Shown here: positions 9,601 through 18,222 of the stretch, one piece after another
How the letters are laid out: each line of letters opens with the position of its first letter
Position numbering within the stretch: position 1 is the stretch's first letter
Assembly: GCF_001037465.1 (NCBI RefSeq)
Contig: NZ_LFCV01000013.1
Coordinates: forward strand, 1-64,000
Source of the DNA: Xenorhabdus khoisanae
GTDB taxonomy: Bacteria > Pseudomonadota > Gammaproteobacteria > Enterobacterales > Enterobacteriaceae
Direction of reading: 5' to 3'
Length of the DNA stretch: 64,000 bases
Notes under the pieces: generated by a model
Databases searched by the model: none
What the model was told of the DNA's origin: nothing
What the model saw: the letters and a program-made list of their open reading frames with translations, nothing else
Position numbers and translations under genes: made by a program

Positions 9601-10612
9601 CCGCTTTCCAGAAAGAGCCACCAGCGGACCCCATAACATCTACTGCGCCCCCCTCCTTTGTGTCTGTCAGTGTCTTGCCTGACGCTCCCATTATCCCACC
9701 GAGCTTACGCAGAAAACCGGCCTGCATTTTCGCGTTGTCTTTTTTTTCCTGTTGCTGTGCTTTATTGGTTTTGAGTGATTCGTTTTTGTCTTTTGACGCA
9801 AAACGCCCTGAAGCTGTGCGGGGCTGTTCGGTTTTGTTGCCGCTATTGGGACGTGTAGAGGTTGCCGGGACAGTATCATTTCCCGTTTTGATATTTTTTG
9901 CGGCTACCGACGCGAGCGCTTTTTGGTTTCCATTTAGCGCCTTTTTGTTCGCCAAATAGGATTTCAATGAAACGGTGTTAGGGGGATTGTCAGTGCCATT
10001 ATTTTTGTGTGTTGCTTGTTTGTCATTTGCGATATAAACATCGTTTATTTGATTATCGTTTGCCGTGCGTTTTGTTTTACCAACCGTTTGGTGTGCGCTT
10101 GGATAACGAACGTTGTTTATTTGCTTGTCGTTTGTGATGCGAACATCGTTTATTTGATTATCGTTTGCCGTGCGTTTTGTTTTACCAACCGTTTGGCGTG
10201 CATTTGGATAACGAACGTTGTTTATTTGCTTGTCATTTGTGATGCGAACATCGTTTATTTGATTATCGTTTGCCGTGTGTTTTATTTTACCAACCGTTTG
10301 GTGTGCATTTGGATGACGAACATTATCCGTTTGTTCGCTATTTGAGTTTTGCGTGTCGCTGGCTGGTGGTGCTTTTTCCGCCGCAATGAGTTTTAGGCCA
10401 AGAGAATTAGGCGGGTTTTTTTTTGATACGCTGCGTGATGGCCGGCTGATAATTAACCCATCGTCACCCGCATTGACCTTGCCGTTTTTGCTGAACAGAT
10501 TGCGGATATCGGTTCGGATATCCGCAAGGGCCGATAATTCCGCATCACTGGCTTTTTCAATCGCATTGATGATGCGTTCCTGTTCTTGTAGCTTTAATGC
10601 TGTGTTGACCAT
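6662..10612 (-). CDS. sit: Tape measure protein with lytic transglycosylase-like domain, Sit-like
   Basis: At 1316 residues this is by far the longest gene of the tail cluster and follows a chaperone-like gene, as tape measure genes do. Residues about 784-927 hold a transglycosylase-associated region (NFRNNNFGNLVYVGQ, KFDTPEEGMRALANQITAYA, KYAPKNENNTEAYI), which fits P1 Sit, a structural injection transglycosylase. Small hydrophobic or alanine-rich segments lie near residues 420-450 and 520-640. Low-complexity parts include three 35-residue repeats near residues 95-200, a lysine/threonine tract and a triple EHQ repeat. It should set tail length and help DNA cross the cell wall. Confidence 0.75.
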   Translation of the reverse strand: MVNTALKLQEQERIINAIEKASDAELSALADIRTDIRNLFSKNGKVNAGDDGLIISRPSRSVSKKNPPNSLGLKLIAAEKAPPASDTQNSNSEQTDNVRHPNAHQTVGKIKHTANDNQINDVRITNDKQINNVRYPNARQTVGKTKRTANDNQINDVRITNDKQINNVRYPSAHQTVGKTKRTANDNQINDVYIANDKQATHKNNGTDNPPNTVSLKSYLANKKALNGNQKALASVAAKNIKTGNDTVPATSTRPNSGNKTEQPRTASGRFASKDKNESLKTNKAQQQEKKDNAKMQAGFLRKLGGIMGASGKTLTDTKEGGAVDVMGSAGGSFWKAGKEAANVTSNAVNNVVSLHDWVNGKREKTQPATKQAAITRPSIPAPALGGEKQTKSANAFSAQDQNNQTKVIKEQTKLTQANDEKVISLLEDLVDKNKEKNGDGILGTLFSALAIKAIGKKIGGKLGAAILSALALGKIKSLISKFRSGGTDDSGIDIDVDGRDKKKTKTKTKTKNKKTIKNIGKGAAKTTAAVASSTGTILAGKAILDSAEDKISENATQKTATKGAEKAAESSAEKTTKAGAGKSAAKAAGKLAAKTALKAVPVVGTVLGAGWDAYDGFTDTDAQRETFGLKDGQEATTRQKTEYALANVADLGGLVSGSAGLLADGAKWLGMDSASDALTFDAGDIAKALDNKVTGVLNLFSSDDQNKKDAQQLKQSESENIELVQAITEGADKTTQAVNSLANQIPLLGAEMGQDGKTVPTVSPTTPLQNNFGDGLNIGGKNASNRNFRNNNFGNLVYVGQKGARLEDANAKGERTFAKFDTPEEGMRALANQITAYANGTSKAVGYQKLNTVESIITKYAPKNENNTEAYIDNLSNALDVKADQQLDLSNPEVMTKMIRAISTIEGGNPQVTDEFIKNAIGTRDESANSWVGKFSPETLAHVNKARAENGLTAIHSGEQFSAPETIGTTAQAKGNMASVASLATTAPESKTKYQEHQEHQEHQEAKDVKTSDDKKTGYWDSIKDARNIADEKITNVLEGNNVAGIRLNRPDAGLTLPANASAKNLPAGLRTAMLPADQIALAHKTKRVENRAYNPLEQTQSYRENIPVSAITSANKGSISVALAKNVNEPLPEPKPASGSFSQTLADIVLPSMADTAKSMTQGFSSSGMLDDMLGTLGLDNSQTSAFSPLTGFISQQIDSGVHGMVDTVANTVRQPVSMTMPSRLPTVTDLAASGVKTPVTRDKSSSNTDSAMLTQLQKISASIEKLIGVQKEANNNGKDPNTTENSAQPAPRSDIPLGAANDALSEMLRDRNH
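10051..10365 (-). repeat. Three tandem 105-bp repeats inside the tape measure gene
   Basis: The block GATTATCGTTTGCCGTG (plus strand) starts at 10051, 10156 and 10261, giving an exact 105-bp period or 35 residues. Each unit encodes a variant of NDNQINDVRITNDKQINNV followed by RYPNARQTVGKTKRT. The period is a multiple of three, so unit number can change without breaking the frame, which in a tape measure gene could change tail length. Confidence 0.85.
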
Positions 10613-10625
10613 GTAGTTATCACCA

Positions 10626-10895
10626 TCACGTATTTTTCTTGAACTTTTCTTCTAGTGATTCATTCATCTTGAAGGCACGCCATTCAGGTAGCCTGTCTAT
10701 ATCACCGGTGGGCTGATTACCGTAAAGTGCCAGATTAGTTGTTAATACCAGCCATCCATTGAGATCTAAAGTCTGGAAAGAAGTTGTGATTCCGAAATGG
10801 GGTGTACAGCTGAGTGTATTGACTGGCCGTACCCTCCTTACCTGAATTAGGGCAAACATGTTTTGGTAGCAGCAGGTTAGCGACCCCTTTTTCAA
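10626..10895 (-). CDS. Overlapping downstream frame of the tail assembly chaperone
   Basis: This frame overlaps the end of the 277-residue gene by about 160 bp and runs on for about 36 codons past its stop, ending in LPEWRAFKMNESLEEKFKKN just before the tape measure gene. It has no convincing start of its own in the non-overlapping part. Tail chaperone genes before tape measure genes often make a second, longer product by programmed frameshifting (lambda G/GT, P2 E/E', Mu). Here the second frame is +1 (or -2) relative to the first. A plain frameshift mutation in one gene is the alternative. Confidence 0.45.
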   Translation of the reverse strand: MKKGSLTCCYQNMFALIQVRRVRPVNTLSCTPHFGITTSFQTLDLNGWLVLTTNLALYGNQPTGDIDRLPEWRAFKMNESLEEKFKKNT

Positions 10896-11568
10896 TTTTC
10901 ATGGCGAGCCCATGAGCCAGGCGGCGATTCATCAGCTCAATACTGGCGACTAACGGTGGAAACTCCGTATCCAGTGCCATTTGTTTTATGAGTTCATAAC
11001 GGATTTGGGCGGCTTTCATGAAGTCTTCCGGTTGTTCATGCAAATGAGCCTGGTGCGTTAATTCCATGACCCTGAGATTAATCAGTTCCTTGCGATAAGA
11101 AGGGTCATTCTGGGGTGGCAGGTTATTGCGTGCGGTTTCGAGGTGTTCCATTGCCCGACCATCTAATGGCTTCAATACCCAGTCTTTGGGTTGGCCGTTT
11201 ACGGGAATAGAGACGGTTTCAAAGGCTTCAACGGTAAGCACGCCCGCTGTCATATCCAGTTCTCTTGCATCGTAGTCGTAATAATGGTCTTTTTGGCAAT
11301 GGGAGCACACATAAGAAACAGTTAATGTCGTGTTGATTCTGGAATTACAGAAGATCCACCATAACGCGGTGCGCCGGTCTTGGGCCGTCCAAAGCGCAGC
11401 ATCATGCTTATTCTCTCCACACTGAATTTCATTCAAATAACGCGTTGTCAGGGCTTCTTCCTGATCAGGATCAGTGCCACAATATGACATGGCATCGGCG
11501 ACATCAGACATTCGGAACCGAATTTCCACATTGGGATTAGAGGGCAGGGGGAAATCAGGAATTTGCAT
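10735..11568 (-). CDS. Probable tail assembly chaperone/baseplate hub protein, PmgB position
   Basis: The protein has 277 residues and contains a zinc-ribbon-like CSHCQKDHYYDYD. That arrangement recalls the T4 gp26/gp51-type baseplate hub proteins that act with the tape measure. It lies between the tube-like gene and the tape measure gene, which is where tail assembly chaperones sit. The carboxyl end overlaps a second open frame, so a fusion product by frameshift is possible. P1 places pmgB here. Function is inferred mainly from position. Confidence 0.6.
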   Translation of the reverse strand: MQIPDFPLPSNPNVEIRFRMSDVADAMSYCGTDPDQEEALTTRYLNEIQCGENKHDAALWTAQDRRTALWWIFCNSRINTTLTVSYVCSHCQKDHYYDYDARELDMTAGVLTVEAFETVSIPVNGQPKDWVLKPLDGRAMEHLETARNNLPPQNDPSYRKELINLRVMELTHQAHLHEQPEDFMKAAQIRYELIKQMALDTEFPPLVASIELMNRRLAHGLAMKIEKGVANLLLPKHVCPNSGKEGTASQYTQLYTPFRNHNFFPDFRSQWMAGINN

Positions 11569-11579
11569 ACATAACCCAT

Positions 11580-12299
11580 TTAAAATTTAATAATATTATT
11601 TGTGCTAACCGCCCCAGACGCTGCATTACGTAGGGCGCTACCCATGATTGATGTCGTGCTTGTTTCAATGGATGACATCTTAATGAAGGTCAGAGGGTAG
11701 GAAAGAAATTCTGTCACCTGATCACGGGCTCGCGTAGTTTCTCCGCGAGAAATCGGAAAGACGTCAAATTCACTCTCCAGCTCGATGCCGCCGCTTTGCA
11801 TCACACGATATATGCGTATTCCCATCGCGTATTGAGACGGAAGATTGACGGTGCCATCTCCATTGGTGACACGATCTGCTCTTTCATCAAACCAATGCGC
11901 AATGGCACCCTCTTCGGAATCACGAACGGTAATCGTGATTGTGCCCGCTTCCCGGTGTGTGGGTTTGTTGAAAACGACCGCACCAATCTGTTTAGCCTCT
12001 GTTTCTATCGTGACGGAATCGTAAGTAATGTCTTTGACAAACATATCTAAGCCATTCAGTCCGTCCGCTTCGATAGCCCATTGCCAGCCTTGCGCGTAGC
12101 GAATACGCAGGGCAGAGTGGGCGATGGATTTCGCATGGCGAAGTTCATCACTTAGACTTCTCGTACCGCCCGCGTTGCCGGAGAGTATGGAGGTTGAACG
12201 TTCCAGAACTTTGCCAATAAAATTATTGCTTGCGGCTTTACCGAAGCTGGACAGGCTGTTGTAGCCTAGCGACTTTCCTACTCCGCTGAAGATCCCCAT
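11580..12299 (-). CDS. Tail tube-like protein, Tub position
   Basis: The 239-residue product begins MGIFSGVGKSLGYNSLSSFG and has a middle with GTITITVRDSEEGAIAHWFD and FDVFPISRGETTRARDQV, alternating beta patterns as in tube and tube-initiator folds. Its position upstream of the chaperone-like and tape measure genes matches tub in P1. It would form the inner tube through which DNA leaves the head. A tube-initiator role (gp54-like) cannot be excluded, because the 163-residue gene upstream is also tube-like. Confidence 0.6.
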   Translation of the reverse strand: MGIFSGVGKSLGYNSLSSFGKAASNNFIGKVLERSTSILSGNAGGTRSLSDELRHAKSIAHSALRIRYAQGWQWAIEADGLNGLDMFVKDITYDSVTIETEAKQIGAVVFNKPTHREAGTITITVRDSEEGAIAHWFDERADRVTNGDGTVNLPSQYAMGIRIYRVMQSGGIELESEFDVFPISRGETTRARDQVTEFLSYPLTFIKMSSIETSTTSIMGSALRNAASGAVSTNNIIKF

Positions 12300-12308
12300 G
12301 TCGTCTCC

Positions 12309-12863
12309 TTACGGCATTAAGCTGGCACCGGTGATAATGGCTCTGTTGGACGACATTTTGTCTTCCAGATCAATTTTACGTTGATACAGCGTGGTTTCAT
12401 CAGGAAGGTGACTAACATCAAGTTTGCCTGATACCGACACTCGCCGCTTACGTTCTGTGTTTTGAATATCGATCAGGCACTCCAGGTAGTTTTCCAGTAC
12501 ACCACAGAGGCTGGGGGGAATAACCCAATTATCTAAATCACAATCCCGCATATTGGCGAGATACACTAACGTCAACGGGTAGCGTTCACCGCCCAGTAAA
12601 TCAAGCTGTAGCTGATCGGCATAAGGCTCGGCAAAAACGAGTGAGCTACGGTTATCAATGACATGGACTAACTCAAGATAATCATCAGGATAGGGCAGGG
12701 ATGTCCCTGCCTCTTTCGCTAAATGAATCCGTTTAATGAGTCCTGCGCGATCTTGATATTCGGTCAGTGCCTTAACCAGCATCCCTTTTAGCGTGTTTTC
12801 TTCCACAACAAGGAGTGGCCTGAATCGCGTTTTAACAGAATCCAAGAGTTGCATCGGTGTCAT
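12309..12863 (-). CDS. Head-tail neck or tail completion protein
   Basis: This 184-residue protein, with the block SLPYPDDYLELVHVIDNRSS, resembles small neck and adaptor proteins that start with a helical bundle and carry a DYLEL-type strand. It lies 3 bases after the gene at 12867 in the leftward late operon, so the two are probably coupled. The P1 gene at this position is pmgF, a putative morphogenetic gene. I cannot name its function with certainty. Confidence 0.5.
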   Translation of the reverse strand: MTPMQLLDSVKTRFRPLLVVEENTLKGMLVKALTEYQDRAGLIKRIHLAKEAGTSLPYPDDYLELVHVIDNRSSLVFAEPYADQLQLDLLGGERYPLTLVYLANMRDCDLDNWVIPPSLCGVLENYLECLIDIQNTERKRRVSVSGKLDVSHLPDETTLYQRKIDLEDKMSSNRAIITGASLMP

Positions 12864-12866
12864 TTA

Positions 12867-13358
12867 TTATTCCTGCCAGTTGTACACAGCACGCATAGAA
12901 GGGCGAACAACCGCCGTAATATCTTCAGACGCCAGATCAACGGCGTCACAGTACAACTTCACCATTTCATATGAACGAATGGGATTGCCTGATCCACCAT
13001 CTTTCGATTCACTGGCGAGGTAAATATCAATGTCGATATACGCTTTTTCCAACACCCATTCTTTGACTGCGGCCAACACAACGCCTTCAATGGTTTCTGC
13101 ACACTGAAACTGAAATTCGCCCTGATTTCTAAATACGCCGTGCTGGTTGATTTTGATACCGGAAGGCGCATAATCCTCAACGTCTTCCCGGGTAAACTCC
13201 CCGAGCTGTGTAGTACGAATAAGGATAGAGAGGTGTTCGTAGCCTTTGATTACCATCCAATAATCCGCGCCGATGAGTCGTTCACCCGCCGCTTTGGATT
13301 GGTTAAAACGTTTTTTCAAAAACGCCTTATTCGCTTTACTATTACTGAATCCAGCCAT
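12867..13358 (-). CDS. Tail/baseplate structural protein, BplB position
   Basis: The product has 163 residues. The pattern SILIRTTQLGEFTREDVED, then GVFRNQGEFQFQCAETIEG and a long helix followed by YIDIDIYLA, is compatible with a tube-like fold. A basic amino-terminal segment (NKAFLKKRFNQSKAAG) precedes it. P1 has bplB, a baseplate gene, at this position. It is clearly part of the late structural operon, but its exact place in the virion is inferred. Confidence 0.5.
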   Translation of the reverse strand: MAGFSNSKANKAFLKKRFNQSKAAGERLIGADYWMVIKGYEHLSILIRTTQLGEFTREDVEDYAPSGIKINQHGVFRNQGEFQFQCAETIEGVVLAAVKEWVLEKAYIDIDIYLASESKDGGSGNPIRSYEMVKLYCDAVDLASEDITAVVRPSMRAVYNWQE

Positions 13359-13370
13359 TAATTAACTCCA

Positions 13371-13946
13371 TCAAATAAACATGTAAGGAATTTCTGATCT
13401 GTTCTGAACCTGCATACCGGAGAGCGAAAGTGTCACCGTGTTATGTGTGTAATACCCCTCAGCCGTTTTAGGTGCATCGAGTTCGAAGTTTACTTCCTGA
13501 ATTACAACATCAGTGAGTTTTAACCGGCGTCCTATATCGATCACCACGGGTTCAGGGCGTCTTCCTCCGGGCATTGCCACTCCCAACTCAGGCGAGGCCA
13601 TTTGCAATAACGTCATAATGGCTGACTGGACCTCGATCTGAGCGTCTTGCTTCGCCATAAAATGCAAAGGCAGGGTGATTTGCGGTGGTTTTTGACCTTG
13701 CCAAACCATTAATGAGTTAATACGGGTGATGGAGGTACTGTCTGTCATGACCTGTGCGCCATTGGCGATAGTCGATATCCCCGCCATCGAACCAATGGAA
13801 TCATTCTCGAAAGGTGATTCCCAGAGGGATTGTAGCGTTGCCGTCGCACCGTCACCGATATAGCCGACAACCATCGAGTCTTCGTTAGTAATATAAGCCT
13901 TTAAAAATGGACTGATACCATCCGGCATGACCGCACCACAAATCAT
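13371..13946 (-). CDS. Virion structural protein, PmgG position
   Basis: This 191-residue protein is rich in beta-forming segments. It contains GGRRPEPVVIDIGRRLKLTD followed by VVIQEVNFELDAPKTAEGYY, a pattern typical of tail or baseplate components that dock on a tube. It sits between the 244-residue gene and the BplB-like gene in the same operon. P1 has pmgG here. No enzyme motif or membrane segment is visible. Confidence 0.5.
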   Translation of the reverse strand: MICGAVMPDGISPFLKAYITNEDSMVVGYIGDGATATLQSLWESPFENDSIGSMAGISTIANGAQVMTDSTSITRINSLMVWQGQKPPQITLPLHFMAKQDAQIEVQSAIMTLLQMASPELGVAMPGGRRPEPVVIDIGRRLKLTDVVIQEVNFELDAPKTAEGYYTHNTVTLSLSGMQVQNRSEIPYMFI

Positions 13947-13991
13947 GAAACTCCCCTTATACCACCAGCTAAAATGCGGGTGGCATCGTTG

Positions 13992-14726
13992 TTACAAACC
14001 CCGTTTTTTACGAACAAGGTTGGATTTTTTACGCGCTTTCTTGGCCGACGCGGTTTGGGCTTTCATGCGGGCTTTTTTCAACGCACTTTTTTGGGCCGCA
14101 CTGAGGCGACGCGGACGCGGCTGTTTGCGGATCAACTTAACGACTCCGCCGCGTACGACCTTGATGCTGGCTTCCATCATTGCCCCTTCATCGCCACCGG
14201 TGACCGAAAACTCAGCAATGATGTTATCTTCGTCGTCTGGTGACACATCAATGGCAGAAAGAACGGCATCAGCGGCATCATCATCGGCGTTGTCGATCAT
14301 GGCTGTTACGTCGCTTTGATCTGCGCCCATAGCCACTGCCGCATCTGCCATGAGCCCTAACCACATGTTGTAGTCGTCGATTTGCTCATCGGTCAGTGCT
14401 TCATCGTTATCTTGAAGAAGATCGGCCAGTCCCAGCGCAAATTCATCAAATGAATCGAAAGTGCCCTCGCCATTTTGAACCCAATCAATCACCGCTGCGG
14501 CGGCAATCCCGCGAGAGTCTTGTTCTGCCTTTTTGTATACAGCTTCCAGCAGCATATCCTCTGATGTGTTGCTATCCCCCATTGGGGACGCCGGTTGAAC
14601 CGCGTTGCCAGCGATCTTGGCCTGATTGGACTCCATCATTGCCACCTGACCCACGGGAGTGGCGAATGCCCTCAAACGAGATGTCAGCAGCGCTCCGCGT
14701 GTGAAAAGACCTTTACTTATACTCAT
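13992..14726 (-). CDS. Structural protein with acidic middle and basic tail, gene 21 position
   Basis: The 244-residue product has a strongly acidic centre (EFALGLADLLQDNDEALTDE, AIDVSPDDEDNI) and a very basic end (KKARMKAQTASAKKARKKSN). It lies between the sheath gene and the PmgG-position gene, the site of P1 gene 21. The charge distribution resembles scaffold-like or DNA-contacting virion proteins. That it is a virion or assembly protein is likely; the precise role is unknown. Confidence 0.5.
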   Translation of the reverse strand: MSISKGLFTRGALLTSRLRAFATPVGQVAMMESNQAKIAGNAVQPASPMGDSNTSEDMLLEAVYKKAEQDSRGIAAAAVIDWVQNGEGTFDSFDEFALGLADLLQDNDEALTDEQIDDYNMWLGLMADAAVAMGADQSDVTAMIDNADDDAADAVLSAIDVSPDDEDNIIAEFSVTGGDEGAMMEASIKVVRGGVVKLIRKQPRPRRLSAAQKSALKKARMKAQTASAKKARKKSNLVRKKRGL

Positions 14727-14744
14727 TTTTCCTCACCTACTTAA

Positions 14745-16322
14745 TTACGGAATTAACACCGGTTCAGCTACGATCCGGCGTGATACACCGGTTGGACAGG
14801 CTTCGTATCTGATATGCCACATATCAAATTCATCCTGTGTGACGGTAACAACGTATGGCGCGGTGCCATTGGCCGCATTACGCGGTGCCACCAATGCTTC
14901 AGAGGCAACAAAGCGATCAAGCAGCTTAGGGATTTCCCTTTCTAGGCCACGTCGGGTAATGCCATCCGGTTCATGTTTCAACGCATTGCCGATGTCATAA
15001 ACAAGGCGAGCAATCGCATTGAATGTGCTATTGACGTGCTGGAATCGGAGGTAGTTTTTCTTGGCATACGTAGTGAGTGCGTCATCGATCATGACAGAGC
15101 CATCGGAGGCAAAACCAACGGTATTGATCCCACTCGCTGCGTAGAGTTCGCGGTCAATGTCAGCCGCCGCCGGACGTGGCTTGATGTTTTGTCGGAGCAA
15201 TACGCCGCGTGACTGCCCAGCGGGTGAGAGATGATAGCCACCTACGTCTGACACCATCGCAACACCTTTGGCTTTAGCGGTAAACGCATCACCAGATAGG
15301 CCATAAACGACCTGTGCACCGGAGAAAGTATCACGGCAGCTGTAAGGAAGATGGTAACGGCAAATATGTGCGTAACTACCAAATCCCTGTTCCTGAGCCG
15401 TTTTAATCGCGTCAGATGGCATAGACGCTGGTGGCAAATCGCAAAACATGTCTACACGAACATCATTAGCTAATTTAGCTAATTGGGACAGGGCGGTGCT
15501 GTCATAACAACCTAATGATAAAATGGCGGTGTAATTCACCATTGAAGCACTGAGCGCCTTGATCGCTTGCGCATACGCTTCACTGGTGATCTTGCTCATG
15601 TCACCGTCTGATCCGCCAACAAAAGGCTGATCTTCGAAGCCCTGATAGTAGTCTGGAAAACGCGATACACGACTGCCCATAACCGCACGTAAACGATGTG
15701 TGTTGTTTTCCAGGGCAATAGGTAAGTAAGCGGGTTGCCCCATATCATCAATAGCGTCAGGCTGAAGCGATACCTGAATCGTATCTAGTGTGTGTTGTTT
15801 ACCAAAACTGTCTGTCTCTTTTAGCGTGAGGGTAAAAAAGAACCCTTTTTGGTTTTCATCCTTAATCAAGGATAACGTGCGATTGGCGGACGCATCACCG
15901 TCATTAACATAGATTTCGAAGAAAGAGTCATCGTTTAGTTCTATGTCATCACTGGGAGGTACATTTTTTGCGAAAGGGATCGCTTTGCCATATTCTCTTT
16001 CTTGAGCCACCCCAATGACCGGAATTCTCATGTTCGGCGTTTCGACGCGCACTATATAGCCATTACCCCCGTTTAACGCCTGATAAACATGGCGATACGG
16101 TTCAAAGTGTTGGCCTGCATGAGGATGGATCGGATCACCTAACACTTTTTGCAATGTATCCGGTGTGACGTATTGTACGGTGTTTGGTTTACCCCGTTTG
16201 GCAACAACCACACCGGCAAAAACGGATGATCCACCCGTCGCATTTGTAAATGTGGCATCCGCGTTGGGTGGCATAATGGCAACACCGGTGGCTTGACCAA
16301 TAGCGAAAGGAATTTTATTCAT
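14745..16322 (-). CDS. Contractile tail sheath protein
   Basis: This 525-residue protein shows the sheath layout: a variable amino end, then a middle with GSDGDMSKITSEAYAQAIKA and LSLGCYDSTALSQLAKLAND, and a conserved carboxyl part with HLSPAGQSRGVLLRQNIKP, TVGFASDGSVMIDDALT and FQHVNSTFNAIARLVYDI. The protein polymerises around the tube and contracts on infection. It lies just downstream of the major capsid gene, as gene 22 follows 23 in P1. Length is in the usual range. Confidence 0.85.
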   Translation of the reverse strand: MNKIPFAIGQATGVAIMPPNADATFTNATGGSSVFAGVVVAKRGKPNTVQYVTPDTLQKVLGDPIHPHAGQHFEPYRHVYQALNGGNGYIVRVETPNMRIPVIGVAQEREYGKAIPFAKNVPPSDDIELNDDSFFEIYVNDGDASANRTLSLIKDENQKGFFFTLTLKETDSFGKQHTLDTIQVSLQPDAIDDMGQPAYLPIALENNTHRLRAVMGSRVSRFPDYYQGFEDQPFVGGSDGDMSKITSEAYAQAIKALSASMVNYTAILSLGCYDSTALSQLAKLANDVRVDMFCDLPPASMPSDAIKTAQEQGFGSYAHICRYHLPYSCRDTFSGAQVVYGLSGDAFTAKAKGVAMVSDVGGYHLSPAGQSRGVLLRQNIKPRPAAADIDRELYAASGINTVGFASDGSVMIDDALTTYAKKNYLRFQHVNSTFNAIARLVYDIGNALKHEPDGITRRGLEREIPKLLDRFVASEALVAPRNAANGTAPYVVTVTQDEFDMWHIRYEACPTGVSRRIVAEPVLIP

Positions 16323-16372
16323 TTGTTTGTTATTCCTTATGGCGCCATTTCTGGCGCCGTAATCAATGAAAT

Positions 16373-18169
16373 TTAATCAAGGTTTTTTTTGTCGTTCTTT
16401 TTGTCGTTCTTTTTGTCGTTATCCACGGTTGTAGACGTCGCATTTGTCTGGCTTTCGCTATGACCATCGGTGATGAGTTTGCCGGTGAGCATATCGATAG
16501 CGCCAATCTTGGTGTTGGTTAGCGTGAGCTTGGTGAAATACTTCTCGCCGTTTCTGGGGTGAATTTCATTCACCGCTGAACCCCACAGTGTGGTGCGGTT
16601 GATCAGTGACGTTGTCGTTGGATGCACAAAGGGAATGGCAGGAACGGCATCACCGGCAACTAAACCGGCATCGCCGATATTGTCACCACGGCCGTAGAAG
16701 AAAATGTCGTTGGCAGAAAACTTACACCCTTCGTTGGACAGCTGTTCACAGACCGTTTCCGGCACTTCAAAAATACGGTATACGCCGAACAGCGTACCGA
16801 TGAACTGAATGCGCGGAGACTGGACATAACCTTCAGCAGGTTTGAAGTAAGTTTCCGGCATAGATTTAATGAAGTTAGCCGCAGCCCCCCCCGCAAACCC
16901 GCCACGAATTCCCGTTTTTTTGGTACGGTTGGTCATTTGGGTGGATTCGTTCGTGATGGCCGATTTCAGCAACGCAACGTAGGAATCCCATTGCTGGGTT
17001 GTTGGCAAGGCAATATCAAATTCACTGCCGTGGATGGTATGAAAGACGATCTTGCGTAGACGCATCATGTCAATTTCATGGGATAGCCAGCTGCGCACGG
17101 CTGAGAATTGCATGGAAGCCAAATCCAGACCAAACTCCCGTTTAGCATCCATCAGCGACTGGATGGTGTGTTCCGCTGCCAGTACGTATTGGGACGGTAC
17201 AACCGTCCATTTACGCATCCCGTGATTAACCAATGGGATCAGGTCGGCTTTTTTCTCAATATCAATTTCAAGCGCAACGGCTAACTCAGTCCCTTTTGCT
17301 GGGATATTGTCGCCATTAAATTCAACCGTGATCTCACCTTTGGCATAATCAATCGTGCCGGTGACGGAATAAGTCACACCGGAATGATCCTGACCGTCAA
17401 AGTAGACCTTGCCGGATTTGTTGTCACGGTCAGAACGTTTGCGGTTGACCATCAGCACCGTGCGACCCGCCCGGATAGGCATTCCCTGGCCTTCCTGAGT
17501 CTCAGCCAACTCGAATTTGAAGGACTTTTTTGTGCCATCGGGTTGCTGTTTATCGGGGAAAATATAGGTACGGCTCATTTGCGAGTAAACACCGGCAGAC
17601 TGCATGTTCAGTTCGTCACCGATGTTATAGGAGCCAAATTTAGAACCCGCCACGTTGAAGACTTCATAGACGTTTGATTCGTCACGTTCGCACGGGACGA
17701 AAGTACAGGCATCGCCTGTGGAAGCGCCTAATGCCGTCGGCAGGATCAGCGCCGCAAAAAGCGCCTGACGCATAATACCATCGCTGGTGGACATATCCGC
17801 TTTGACACTTTCGAACATGGCGGCACCGACCCCTTCATGTTTCTCCGCCGCCGCTTCCAAGATCAGGCGTTCACACGCATGATGGCAGTTAGCAATAATT
17901 TCAGATGAGGGGTAGTGACCATTGCGATCACTGTATTCCGCCAGACTATCAGCCCAAGCACTAGAAACTTGTCCAACGTATTCAGCATTGACGCCTTCAA
18001 ACATCGGGACAGTTTTAGCCGCAGCTAAGATACTATCGTAACGTTCTTGTGGATCGTCGATGAACACACCATCCCTGAACTGTGCATGTGCTGCGAACGA
18101 AAGGACTTGTGCAGCGCGTTCATTTACGTCTTTCTGACGCTCTTTGAATTCTTTAATATTATTACTCAC
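16373..18169 (-). CDS. Major capsid protein, P1 gene 23-like
   Basis: The product has 598 residues, close to the 62-kDa major head protein of P1. It has a helical amino part, a central beta-rich insertion (VTYSVTGTIDYAKGEITVEF) and a later region with PRIQFIGTLFGVYRIFEVPE, consistent with an HK97-like fold carrying an inserted domain. It is the first gene of the leftward structural operon and is followed by the sheath gene. The carboxyl end carries three DKKN units, encoded by 12-bp repeats at 16389-16418. The amino end may be removed by the Pro protease, as heads of this type are processed. Confidence 0.75.
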   Translation of the reverse strand: MSNNIKEFKERQKDVNERAAQVLSFAAHAQFRDGVFIDDPQERYDSILAAAKTVPMFEGVNAEYVGQVSSAWADSLAEYSDRNGHYPSSEIIANCHHACERLILEAAAEKHEGVGAAMFESVKADMSTSDGIMRQALFAALILPTALGASTGDACTFVPCERDESNVYEVFNVAGSKFGSYNIGDELNMQSAGVYSQMSRTYIFPDKQQPDGTKKSFKFELAETQEGQGMPIRAGRTVLMVNRKRSDRDNKSGKVYFDGQDHSGVTYSVTGTIDYAKGEITVEFNGDNIPAKGTELAVALEIDIEKKADLIPLVNHGMRKWTVVPSQYVLAAEHTIQSLMDAKREFGLDLASMQFSAVRSWLSHEIDMMRLRKIVFHTIHGSEFDIALPTTQQWDSYVALLKSAITNESTQMTNRTKKTGIRGGFAGGAAANFIKSMPETYFKPAEGYVQSPRIQFIGTLFGVYRIFEVPETVCEQLSNEGCKFSANDIFFYGRGDNIGDAGLVAGDAVPAIPFVHPTTTSLINRTTLWGSAVNEIHPRNGEKYFTKLTLTNTKIGAIDMLTGKLITDGHSESQTNATSTTVDNDKKNDKKNDKKNLD

Positions 18170-18222
18170 CGTAATGGCCCTTTTCAGAGTGCGAAGATAC
18201 GGGAGTCAGCTTTTCGACGTGC

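Noticed and set aside
10007-10345. A rightward frame with repeated membrane-like segments
   Set aside because: It is the antisense reading of the 105-bp repeats inside the tape measure gene.
10051-10365. CRISPR-like array
   Set aside because: The repeats are 105 bp, contiguous, in frame and inside a coding sequence, without spacers.
16389-16418. The 12-bp repeats at the end of the capsid gene as a regulatory repeat
   Set aside because: They encode DKKN units in frame at the carboxyl end and are adequately explained as a charged protein tail.
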